NCBI RefSeq assembly: GCF_024343735.1 | Contig: NZ_RJUE01000066.1 | Span: 203,876-267,875, forward strand | Source: Lacihabitans sp. CCS-44 | Lineage (GTDB): Bacteria > Bacteroidota > Bacteroidia > Cytophagales > Spirosomataceae | Direction of reading: 5' to 3' | Length of the DNA: 64,000 nucleotides | Shown here: piece by piece, positions 10,787 through 19,156 of the stretch | Position numbering within the stretch: position 1 is the stretch's first letter | Layout: each line of letters opens with the position of its first letter | Translations under genes and position numbers: made by a program | Notes under the pieces: generated by a model | Seen by the model: only the letters and a program-made list of their open reading frames with translations | The model's database searches: none | What the model was told of the DNA's origin: nothing

Positions 10787-13700
10787 ATGAAAAATATAAA
10801 AATAGTTTTTAACCTAATCTTAATTCTGTTGGCATTTCAGCAAAGTATATTTGGACAAAATGGTCAAAAAGCAGAATGTAATCTTGGTTCATCAAAGGCC
10901 TATGCTGCTCTATCTGAGCTATCCGTAAAAAGTGGTAAAGGGTTTACTCTCGCTCTTTCTGTTCCTGCAGGCGGATGTAGTTATGATATCACCATCGAAA
11001 CAGGTCAAAATTTAGAACATATACCTACCACCAGTTATCCGCATCCTTTGACCCAAACATCTACAAGTCCTCCAAAATACACAGTTCATTTGGGTGCTGC
11101 ATCGATGCAAAATATTGATCAAACCTTTAGATTCAAGCCTGGTGAAACCTGTAATGGAGAAAAAGGAACTTTTAAAGTAAAATACAAAAGAACTTGTGGT
11201 ACTGTTATAGACAGTTGTGAAACCACTTTAAGCATTGTGGCGGTTGCTCAAAACTATTGGACAGTTTCTAAAACTCATGTTTGGGGTGACTTACGAGGAG
11301 GAACTCAGATTTGGAAAGTAACGTTAGCTCAAGCTGCTCACCCATTTGGCGAAGGTGATTTAAACATATACTCTGGAACCATCAAAGATATGATTACACC
11401 AGGGCCAACAACAATAATAACTGGAGTAAGTACTACAGCCAGCGGTATAGGGACTAATACTGCAACATGGAATACCGGTACTATTAGTTCTTACACTTCG
11501 CAGGTTAATTATTATGTGCATACTACTTCATGTGAACCTCTAAATTCTACTATTACCAACTGTTTAGATTATAATTTTTGTTTAGGTAAACCGGTAAGTT
11601 TAATTACTGACACTGAATTAACAGAATTAAGTCCAAATAAAGTTTCAGAGAAAAATGCAAAAAAAGTACCTGGAATTGGAACACCGATTGACCCTCTTCC
11701 AAAAACATGTTGTGATAGAATTTCTGGTAAAGAATGTGCCTCGGTGGTACTTAAAGGTCAAAATATGGTAACTGCCCCATTGGCCAAATCACATTTATTT
11801 AGCTCTACCACAAATTATACAACTGGGTGTGGTGGTATTTATAGAATTACAATTTCAAATAATGGCAATGTCCCCATCGGTAATTTAAATTTAACGGATT
11901 TAATGCCAGCAGGAATTAACCCTACCAAAATCACTATCTCAGGTACTGCAGGTTTGAATTATAATTTAAGCTTAACTGGTGGCGGTGGTCCATTTATAGG
12001 CAATACGGGTAGTTCTACTCAGTATTTAGGTAGTTTCTCTGGTTTAAATTTCCAGACTACATCGGGGAGTTTAACTAATGATTATATTTATTTGGATATC
12101 GAATTTACAATTACTGGAGCCCCTGGCACTACGGTTAAAAACTGTGCTAAGCTCACTTTTGATGGCATCTTTAATGGTTCAGCCACAATTTGTGGTTTGC
12201 CTATACCACCAATAACTGGTAACAATGTAACTGCCTGTGACGAATTTGTGATTGAACAACCTCGAGCTATTCCATTATTAAGAAAATGTGTGATAGGTAC
12301 TGGCTCACATATTATTGGAGACAATATTAAATTTAGAATTTTAGTAGCAAACCATGGCTCAGCAAATTTTTCGGGCAACTTAAATGATTTATTATCTTCA
12401 CCTCAAAGCCTAGAATTGGTTGGAAGTCCAACTTATCAATGGGGCATTGGTAATTATAATCCATATTCGAATGGTTATTTAGATTGTAACGCTTCAGTTC
12501 CAAATACAGGTATGCCAACATGGGTAACACCTAATCTTGCTGATTTAAGTAATCCAAAATGGGCCATAAACAATATGCCAGGAGATTGTAATCTATATAG
12601 TGCAAATTATTTGATTATCGAATTTGAAGCAAAAGTTAAACCACAGACCTATGGGCCTTACTATAACGAAGCAAAACTTGTAAGTTCAACAGGCACATTA
12701 AATGCTCAAGCTGGTTACAACATTATAGCATTAGGGAATATCACTCCAACTAAACTAGTAAATAGTGCACCCGGAAATGCTTTTGCCTCCTCTTCTGCAT
12801 TTGTTGACCCAGGAAATCCATTTCAGTTTTCACTTAGATTCATGAATACTGGCTCGGTAAATTTGAAAAATTTGAAAATAACTGATATGATGCCAACATG
12901 TGTTACTGTTGGTACGATATTTTCGATTAAAAAATATTTATCTGGTAGTGTCACTGGGACAAGTGTTACTGGCACAACTCCTAGTATTGGAACTAGTTTT
13001 GGAACTGCAATAGCATTCTCTTCGAGTTTCGTTTTGAGTCCGGGTGATTTTGTGGAGGTTATTGTTAATGTTACAGCGAAGCCTAATTATGTAGGTGAAT
13101 GTTGCAACCCTGGTTTTAAAATAGATGCCGATAATACTCTTTCAGGAATTCATTTAGAAAATTATTCTGGACCTGCATGTATTAAGCCATTAAATTGTTG
13201 CTCTATTCCACAGTCATCGTTCAGTATATCACCTAAACCCTCAAATTCAAATGATTGGCTTAATCTAAATGTTAATATTACAGCTGGGCCTATTCCGATA
13301 CAAGAGGTTACAATTGCTCTAGTTGACTATCATGTAATTTATAATTTTGAAGAGTGTAAACCATTAAAAATAGGTAATGGGGTTAGTAATATTCAAAGTA
13401 TTAGCGGTGGGTTGCCATTCAATATAGGAGGTAGTACTGGCTTATTACAAGCTATGGCATTGCAAAATCCAAATAATATCAGAAATCAAATTAGTTGGAA
13501 TTTAGGTCAACCTACGTCGTTTAATCTAACTAAAAGTATTCCATTATCTATAATGAGGCCTGATTTATTAAATATTCCGTGTTGTAATGGAGAGTTCTAT
13601 TATTGCCTAAAAATTACGATAAAAGATGCTAATTGTAATGTTTGTGAAAAACTTATTTGTTCAAAGGCACCATTATACAAACCCATTTCATTACCAGATA

Positions 13701-13810
13701 ATATTGGAATTCAAAATCGTCTGATGATGCCAACACAAAAAAGTGTCAACGAAAAATCGGAAATTTGTGAAAATTGCATTGAAAAGGAATCATTTCAAGA
13801 TAAAAATTAG
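10787..13810 (+). CDS. Large secreted protein with DUF11-type repeats
   Basis: 1007-residue exported protein; the signal peptide ends near residue 24 (SIFGQ). At least three segments follow the DUF11 (TIGR01451-like) pattern of an amphitropic beta domain with a conserved N(x)G(x)nL(x)(D)xMP motif: YRITISNNGNVPIGNLNL near 350, FRILVANHGSANFSGNL near 510, and FSLRFMNTGSVNLKNLKI near 685. Cys pairs are frequent, suggesting disulfide-stabilised extracellular domains. There is no type IX sorting tail at the C-terminus. Likely a cell-surface structural or adhesive protein made with its operon partners; the 21-base gap to the upstream gene supports co-transcription. Confidence 0.7.
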   Translation: MKNIKIVFNLILILLAFQQSIFGQNGQKAECNLGSSKAYAALSELSVKSGKGFTLALSVPAGGCSYDITIETGQNLEHIPTTSYPHPLTQTSTSPPKYTVHLGAASMQNIDQTFRFKPGETCNGEKGTFKVKYKRTCGTVIDSCETTLSIVAVAQNYWTVSKTHVWGDLRGGTQIWKVTLAQAAHPFGEGDLNIYSGTIKDMITPGPTTIITGVSTTASGIGTNTATWNTGTISSYTSQVNYYVHTTSCEPLNSTITNCLDYNFCLGKPVSLITDTELTELSPNKVSEKNAKKVPGIGTPIDPLPKTCCDRISGKECASVVLKGQNMVTAPLAKSHLFSSTTNYTTGCGGIYRITISNNGNVPIGNLNLTDLMPAGINPTKITISGTAGLNYNLSLTGGGGPFIGNTGSSTQYLGSFSGLNFQTTSGSLTNDYIYLDIEFTITGAPGTTVKNCAKLTFDGIFNGSATICGLPIPPITGNNVTACDEFVIEQPRAIPLLRKCVIGTGSHIIGDNIKFRILVANHGSANFSGNLNDLLSSPQSLELVGSPTYQWGIGNYNPYSNGYLDCNASVPNTGMPTWVTPNLADLSNPKWAINNMPGDCNLYSANYLIIEFEAKVKPQTYGPYYNEAKLVSSTGTLNAQAGYNIIALGNITPTKLVNSAPGNAFASSSAFVDPGNPFQFSLRFMNTGSVNLKNLKITDMMPTCVTVGTIFSIKKYLSGSVTGTSVTGTTPSIGTSFGTAIAFSSSFVLSPGDFVEVIVNVTAKPNYVGECCNPGFKIDADNTLSGIHLENYSGPACIKPLNCCSIPQSSFSISPKPSNSNDWLNLNVNITAGPIPIQEVTIALVDYHVIYNFEECKPLKIGNGVSNIQSISGGLPFNIGGSTGLLQAMALQNPNNIRNQISWNLGQPTSFNLTKSIPLSIMRPDLLNIPCCNGEFYYCLKITIKDANCNVCEKLICSKAPLYKPISLPDNIGIQNRLMMPTQKSVNEKSEICENCIEKESFQDKN

Positions 13811-13822
13811 ATAATTAATTTA

Positions 13823-13854
13823 AACCAGAATCCAGATTTCTTTGGATTCTGGTT
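13823..13854 (+). other. Intra-operon RNA hairpin
   Basis: Perfect 12-base stem AACCAGAATCCA / TGGATTCTGGTT with an 8-base loop, 12 bases after the stop of the 1007-residue protein and 20 bases before the next ATG. It is not followed by a T run, so it is more likely an RNA stability or processing element than a full terminator. Confidence 0.6.
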
Positions 13855-13873
13855 CAATTAATAAATAAATCGT

Positions 13874-15643
13874 ATGAAAAAATCTATCATTTTTTTATTA
13901 TTTATATTTGAGTATGCAACAGCTCAAAACCCATCCCCTCCAAAACTCACCATAAAAGGCACAGCTGGCCTAACCTACGACGGCTATGGCTTAACAGTAA
14001 ATCCAAAAACACCAAGTTTTTACCCTGCTCGCAGGCCTTGGAACTTGGTGAGGTTTAATTTTCAGCCAGTTATTACTTATGGCAATTTTAAGATGCCCAT
14101 GAATTTTAGCTTCAGCCCCATGCGTACCAACTTCGGCAGTGCTCCTTTCGGCTTTGGTAATCTACCGGGCTTCCCGAAGCAGACTGTGAAACAATGGCTT
14201 ACTAACCCAATAAACAGCATCGGGTTTAATCCTACTTATAAATGGGCGGAGGTGATGTTAGGTACACAATATCTCAAGTTTAGCGATTTGAGTACTGGAG
14301 ACATCGGGGCATTTGGCTATGGGTTTTATCTAAAACCTGGGAAATTTAGAATTGGCTATTTTGAAGGTGTTAGTCAGCAAGCTTTTCAGACTGTCACGGG
14401 TTTGGCTTCTTCAAGCGGAATCGTAGATTTCCCGGGGGTTTATAAGCGTAAAATACGGATGGCACAGTTGGGAGTAGGCAAAGAAGATGTATATTTTGCC
14501 GGTTTCAATCTGGTAAAAGGCAAAGACAATTTCAATAGTATTCTAAACCCAATTATTATCCCAACCAATCGAGCCACCACACCAGATGCTGCCGATAATT
14601 TCATTCTGAGCTTTAGCAATAATTTCAAAACAAAAATGGGCTGGTATGGGAAATCCGAAATAGCCACCACCATAAGCGATCGAAATACTCAAGCCCCTGG
14701 ACCAAGCACGCTGGTTCCTGACTTTCTGCCGTTTATAAGAACCAACAGCAGTAGTTTTCGAGACCATGCCATGTTTGCCATTATTGGCAAAAAAACAAAA
14801 AGTTGGGATCTGGGAGCAAGCATAAAATGGCTCGGAGTAGGATATAATACGATGGGATATCCATTTGCTCAAAATGATAGGCTTGATTATACAGTAAATA
14901 GCAAATTCAATGCATTTAAGAATACTACAAATGTGGTAGCCAGCCTAGGGCAGCGATTTGGAAACTGGAGTGTTCCAGGTTCCAGAACGAAGCAGATATT
15001 AGCAAATATCAATGTATTTTCTCAAATTAATGAAAAGCTTAGCCTAAACACCAGTTACAACAATTTTGGTTTTCAAACCCCAGGATTATTAGGAATTAAA
15101 AACATTGGAAATGACCTCAACATTAGTCCTAATTATATTTGGACCACCATGAAAATGAGTAACCTTTTGAATCTTAGCTATAATTGGAGTAAGTATGCAG
15201 AGACTGTTCCAATTAACATAACCACAACCAATAATACACACACCGCAATGTTGTTATATGCTCCAACATTCTTTAATAAACCCAACTTAAGTCCTGATTT
15301 CTCAGTGATGTTTTTTACAAACAAATCTTCGATACCTTCCACAATGAACTTAATATCAACTACTACAGGATTAGGGCTGAGTTTGCCAAAACAAAAAATC
15401 AATTTGAAAGGCCAACTTATTTACACAAATACGTCCATCAATACTTCTAGCCCGAGTAACTCAATATTGGCAACTTTGGGTATTGATTATAAAATAAATA
15501 AACGGCTAAAATGGAATACAAATATGACAGGTACTTTCTTTAAATTTGGTGATGAACTGACACCGCCGCCTGCTTTGTTAGGAGCTCACTATTTAGAGAG
15601 TACTTTAAGGACATCGTTACAGTATAAATTCGGAAAAGAATAA
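13874..15643 (+). CDS. Outer-membrane beta-barrel protein
   Basis: 589-residue protein with a signal peptide (1-18, EYATAQ). The body alternates short amphipathic strands, for example VRFNFQPVITYGNFKMPMNFSF written as two strands near 55-75, and ends in SLQYKFGKE, close to the aromatic C-terminal strand typical of outer-membrane barrels. The long early segment (RPWNLV to LSTGDIGAFGYGF) resembles barrel proteins found beside TANFOR-like genes; no channel or enzyme motif is visible. Third gene of the operon. Candidate role: outer-membrane anchor or export pore for the secreted products of this operon. That role is inference. Confidence 0.7.
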   Translation: MKKSIIFLLFIFEYATAQNPSPPKLTIKGTAGLTYDGYGLTVNPKTPSFYPARRPWNLVRFNFQPVITYGNFKMPMNFSFSPMRTNFGSAPFGFGNLPGFPKQTVKQWLTNPINSIGFNPTYKWAEVMLGTQYLKFSDLSTGDIGAFGYGFYLKPGKFRIGYFEGVSQQAFQTVTGLASSSGIVDFPGVYKRKIRMAQLGVGKEDVYFAGFNLVKGKDNFNSILNPIIIPTNRATTPDAADNFILSFSNNFKTKMGWYGKSEIATTISDRNTQAPGPSTLVPDFLPFIRTNSSSFRDHAMFAIIGKKTKSWDLGASIKWLGVGYNTMGYPFAQNDRLDYTVNSKFNAFKNTTNVVASLGQRFGNWSVPGSRTKQILANINVFSQINEKLSLNTSYNNFGFQTPGLLGIKNIGNDLNISPNYIWTTMKMSNLLNLSYNWSKYAETVPINITTTNNTHTAMLLYAPTFFNKPNLSPDFSVMFFTNKSSIPSTMNLISTTTGLGLSLPKQKINLKGQLIYTNTSINTSSPSNSILATLGIDYKINKRLKWNTNMTGTFFKFGDELTPPPALLGAHYLESTLRTSLQYKFGKE

Positions 15644-15656
15644 AATTCTTAGTGAA

Positions 15657-16556
15657 ATGAAACATTCAAAATATATAATACTTCTTACTCTTCTAATAGT
15701 ATCTCATCTGAAAGGATTAGGTCAAATTCAAGCCAATTTGATATTGAATAGTAATCCACCATCTTATTTGAGCGACTGGGGCAATGGCCGAGCCGGACAG
15801 TTATTGATAACTGCTGGAGGTGCAGCACAAGTAGACTTAATCGGAATTAAGATACGGACTAGTATTTTTGATAGTAATAAAGATTTGGTTTGTAAAAGCA
15901 ATATCAATTCTGCCCAAACGATTGCATTAAATCGTGGACAAAACACAATTCGAATGGACAGGGTACTTCAACTAGAAAACCAACAGTTTACGGCGTTGGC
16001 CAACAATTTGGCCCGAAGTGGAAAATTATCCCCCGGCATTTATACCTTTTCAGTAGAGATTTTTGACGCCAATACTGGAAGGCAGATTGTAAATACAATT
16101 GAAAGGGTATTCAATCAGATAAATTACGTTTTGCCCTATTTATTGAGTCCTGTTGATAAATCTTGGCTTGATGCCAACACTGCTCAGAGTGCCATTACTT
16201 TCCGGTGGTCAAGTTTGGTGCCACTTTCACAGGAGAAAACCACCTACCGACTTCAAGTATTTGAGATACTTAACAATCAAACTCCAATGCAAGCTTTAAG
16301 AAGCAACCAACCAATATTAGATACTTATGTTGATAGAACCACACAATACATTTGGCGGCCAAATATGAATATTAAAAACTCCATGTATAATACTTTCATT
16401 TGGACTGTTCAAACATTGGATTACAGAGGCGAGCCAGTGAACGTTCAGGACCAAAATAGTCAAGGCAGAAGCGAACCCAGAGTGTTCGGCATCTGCGGCG
16501 AAGCAGGTGCTGATAAAACCAAATGTGGTGAAGGTTACAATTGGCAATTTAATTAA
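15657..16556 (+). CDS. Secreted TANFOR-like protein, shorter paralog of the first operon gene
   Basis: 299-residue exported protein (signal peptide to about residue 22, LKGLGQ). The segment SPGIYTFSVEIFDANTGRQI, the following ITFRWSSLVPLSQEKTTYRLQVFEI and FIWTVQTLDYRGEPV match the same places in the 9059-10765 product, so it is a shorter member of the same family without the Cys-rich second half. It starts 13 bases after the barrel gene and ends 10 bases before the OmpA-type gene, inside the same operon. Function unknown; probably periplasmic or surface. Confidence 0.7.
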   Translation: MKHSKYIILLTLLIVSHLKGLGQIQANLILNSNPPSYLSDWGNGRAGQLLITAGGAAQVDLIGIKIRTSIFDSNKDLVCKSNINSAQTIALNRGQNTIRMDRVLQLENQQFTALANNLARSGKLSPGIYTFSVEIFDANTGRQIVNTIERVFNQINYVLPYLLSPVDKSWLDANTAQSAITFRWSSLVPLSQEKTTYRLQVFEILNNQTPMQALRSNQPILDTYVDRTTQYIWRPNMNIKNSMYNTFIWTVQTLDYRGEPVNVQDQNSQGRSEPRVFGICGEAGADKTKCGEGYNWQFN

Positions 16557-16566
16557 AGATCAGGCA

Positions 16567-18126
16567 ATGAAAAAAATAATATGTTTAATATCAATACTCT
16601 TGATTTATGGGTCGGTTATGGCTCAAAAAGACTCTCTCGTTAAACCTCCAACATTAGGTGTTCACTTTTTCTATAATGATTTCCAAACGCCGTACAATAT
16701 CAATACAAATAGCCTAGGTTATGTTTTAAAGAATAATCTTTGGAACAAACCACTTAAAATGCAAGGTGGTTTTGGGATAGATTATACCCATGGACTAACA
16801 AAAAAAATTAATTTAAATGGAAACCTAAATACTAGCTGGGTGAACTATTTATTACCCGGCAGTATTCCATTTGGTAGTAACAACTTATTGCTAGATTTAA
16901 ATGCTGGTGCGAACTTGAAACTGCTAACAGACCAGCATATAGTGGTGCCTTACATTAGTGGCAAAGTTGGTTTTTCGAAATATAAAAACCTAAGTGGAGT
17001 AAATATTATTCCAGGTGTAGGTTTTCAAATAAATGCATTCAATGAAGCCTTTATCAATACTTCGTTCGAATATCGTACACCAATAGGTAATAACCTGTCA
17101 CCGCAATTATTTTATAGTATTGGCATTAGTACTGGTATTTCAAAGAAAAAAACTCCGAAGCCATTGGTAGCAAAAGTACCGGAGCCAATAAAGCCAAAAG
17201 AACCGGAAAAGCTAGCAGAAGTTGTTAAGCCGATAACTAAAACCATTGCCGTTATTGTTAACGACGAGGCCACGGAACAGCCCTTGGAGTATGTAGAGGT
17301 AACACTAAAAAGTGCCGATGGAAACATTTTCACAGCACTGACAAATGGCGATGGCAAAGCTGAGTTTAAAGACATTGAAACAAACAATTACGAGGTTTTA
17401 GGTAGATTAAATAAAATAAATGCGACTTCGGAAAATCTTAGCAAAGAAGACTTCAACACCAAGGGAAATCAGATTCAAGTAAAACTATCGCACAATGACC
17501 CGAGGTTTACATTAGTCGGAAATACCATTGACAAGTCGAACAATAAGCCTGTTGGAAATACCATAGTGACAGTTTCAAACAACACCCAGAGTAGTACGGC
17601 CTTTGTAACTAGTAGAGAGAGCGATGGTGAATTTAGATCACAGTTAGAATCAGGCAGTGACTTTGTGATTGTAGGAAAAAAAGCAAGCTATATCTCAAAT
17701 ATTGAAAACTTGAGTACCAAAGGATTAAACAGAAGTGCTACACTATATGTAAAACTTCAACTCGGAATTGAAGAAGCAAAAGAAGGGAAAACAATAGTTT
17801 TAAACAAAATATTCTTTGCCACTGCGAAGTCAGAGCTTAATACTGCCACCTCACAAGATTTGCAGAAACTTATTCAATTCATGGTGGACAATCCTGAGAC
17901 AAAATTAGAGATTCAGGGACATACAGACAATGTTGGAAATCTCGCCTCGAATATTAAGTTGAGTCAAAACAGAGCCAATAGTGTAGTAAATTATCTCAAT
18001 TCAAACGGTATTGACAAAAATAGATTAATTGCAGTAGGATATGGTCCAAACAAGCCCATTGCCACCAATGCAACCCCTGAGGGCAAAGCCCAAAACCGAA
18101 GAGTGGAAATGAAGGTGATTAAATAG
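16567..18126 (+). CDS. OmpA-family protein with N-terminal barrel and carboxypeptidase-regulatory-like domains
   Basis: 519 residues: signal peptide 1-19 (GSVMAQ); an outer-membrane barrel-like region of about 180 residues; a Lys/Pro-rich linker (VPEPIKPKEPEKLAEVVKP); two domains resembling CarboxypepD_reg folds (TEQPLEYVEVTLKSADG and NKPVGNTIVTVSNN); and a C-terminal OmpA domain with LNKIFFATAKSELN and LEIQGHTDNVGN plus the final RRVEMKVIK. The OmpA domain binds peptidoglycan, so this protein should tether the operon's outer-membrane complex to the wall. The ATG at 16567 is preferred over 16507 because it opens the signal peptide. Last gene of the operon. Confidence 0.85.
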   Translation: MKKIICLISILLIYGSVMAQKDSLVKPPTLGVHFFYNDFQTPYNINTNSLGYVLKNNLWNKPLKMQGGFGIDYTHGLTKKINLNGNLNTSWVNYLLPGSIPFGSNNLLLDLNAGANLKLLTDQHIVVPYISGKVGFSKYKNLSGVNIIPGVGFQINAFNEAFINTSFEYRTPIGNNLSPQLFYSIGISTGISKKKTPKPLVAKVPEPIKPKEPEKLAEVVKPITKTIAVIVNDEATEQPLEYVEVTLKSADGNIFTALTNGDGKAEFKDIETNNYEVLGRLNKINATSENLSKEDFNTKGNQIQVKLSHNDPRFTLVGNTIDKSNNKPVGNTIVTVSNNTQSSTAFVTSRESDGEFRSQLESGSDFVIVGKKASYISNIENLSTKGLNRSATLYVKLQLGIEEAKEGKTIVLNKIFFATAKSELNTATSQDLQKLIQFMVDNPETKLEIQGHTDNVGNLASNIKLSQNRANSVVNYLNSNGIDKNRLIAVGYGPNKPIATNATPEGKAQNRRVEMKVIK

Positions 18127-18146
18127 TCAACATATTCAGCAGACTA

Positions 18147-18177
18147 AGCCCAGAAGAACCTTGTTTCTTTCTGGGCT
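18147..18177 (+). terminator. Probable transcription terminator or stop hairpin after the envelope operon
   Basis: Stem AGCCCAGAA / TTCTGGGCT with a central loop, 21 bases after the OmpA-type stop and between convergent genes. There is no long T run, so efficiency is uncertain. Confidence 0.5.
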
Positions 18178-18257
18178 GCTAGGTTTGGCAAAATCATAAA
18201 TGCTGTTTTTTAAAGGGAAAAAGCATTAAAAACTGGAATTGTAAATGGCAACAAAAC

Positions 18258-19148
18258 TCAGGCAGGAGTCATAATGCCATCATGAGATATATTTTTCTTG
18301 ATGTTTACTAATATTTCATGTAAAGTTTCAGCGGCTAAACCATGCAAAACCAATCGATAAGCCGCACTGAAAGTAGTGCTTGGGATCATGGGGTGTTTGT
18401 TGTTTACAAGGCCCAGATGCCCCGGAGTTCCTAATATTTGAGAAACATAAATAGAAATGGTCTCGTCGAGTTGTAATGAATTCGAGGCTCGCACAAAGTC
18501 GTTGGCCGTTAAGAATAGCTGATAGAATGGTGTGAAAAGTTCAATAGCCGAGCGGAGGTCAAGGATATTCGTCCAGGAGTTAGGGAAATCTATATGATTG
18601 AAGCCATCCACAGTTATCATGTCTGTATTTAGCGTCTCTTTTTCCTTTATTACAATATTTTTTTCTCTTAGCTGGCTATTAAGTTTTATAATAAAGTTAT
18701 ACAGATTGAGGTCGTGTAATAGGAATAAGTCGCCTTTGACATCCTCAAAATCATAAGGTTTGAGAGGGCTTAAAGTAATATCGACATCTTGAATATTTCC
18801 AGCTATAAATTGTAGAATTTCACTGCCGACATGAAAATGTCTAAATATCAACAGGTTGGCGTCGGGGCTGACAAAACGCTTAAGACCCCAAGATAATATC
18901 CGATGAAGTACCTTTGACGAATTGAACAAATTGGGCAAGAAAAACTTTAGAATATGGATAAAAAACATGGCTACCTTGGATATAAACCAAATAAATGGCA
19001 ATAAATAACGTGCCGACTTAGAGTCATTGTCACGCATGAGTGCTTGCTTGGTTTTTTCATACATAGGTATGCTACTGTCTAAATATAAAGCCAACCATGG
19101 GTTAGGGTCTCTAGAGTCATGCTTTGATATGTCTAAGTTATTTTGCAT
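18258..19148 (-). CDS. Conserved hypothetical protein co-encoded with the KAS III-diiron fusion
   Basis: I do not recognise this 296-residue protein with certainty. It has one strongly hydrophobic stretch at about 49-75 (LLPFIWFISKVAMFFIHILKFF), possibly a membrane hairpin, and a His-rich patch LLIFRHFHVGSEILQF near 98-113. The rest looks helical and cytoplasmic. Only 8 bases separate its start from the stop of the upstream gene, so the two are almost certainly one transcript and probably one pathway. It could be an acyl-substrate handling or membrane partner; that is inference only. Confidence 0.7.
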   Translation of the reverse strand: MQNNLDISKHDSRDPNPWLALYLDSSIPMYEKTKQALMRDNDSKSARYLLPFIWFISKVAMFFIHILKFFLPNLFNSSKVLHRILSWGLKRFVSPDANLLIFRHFHVGSEILQFIAGNIQDVDITLSPLKPYDFEDVKGDLFLLHDLNLYNFIIKLNSQLREKNIVIKEKETLNTDMITVDGFNHIDFPNSWTNILDLRSAIELFTPFYQLFLTANDFVRASNSLQLDETISIYVSQILGTPGHLGLVNNKHPMIPSTTFSAAYRLVLHGLAAETLHEILVNIKKNISHDGIMTPA

Positions 19149-19156
19149 AATATGTT

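Noticed and set aside
13823..13854. Hairpin considered as a true terminator
   Set aside because: No T run and the next gene starts 20 bases on in the same operon, so recorded as an RNA hairpin instead.
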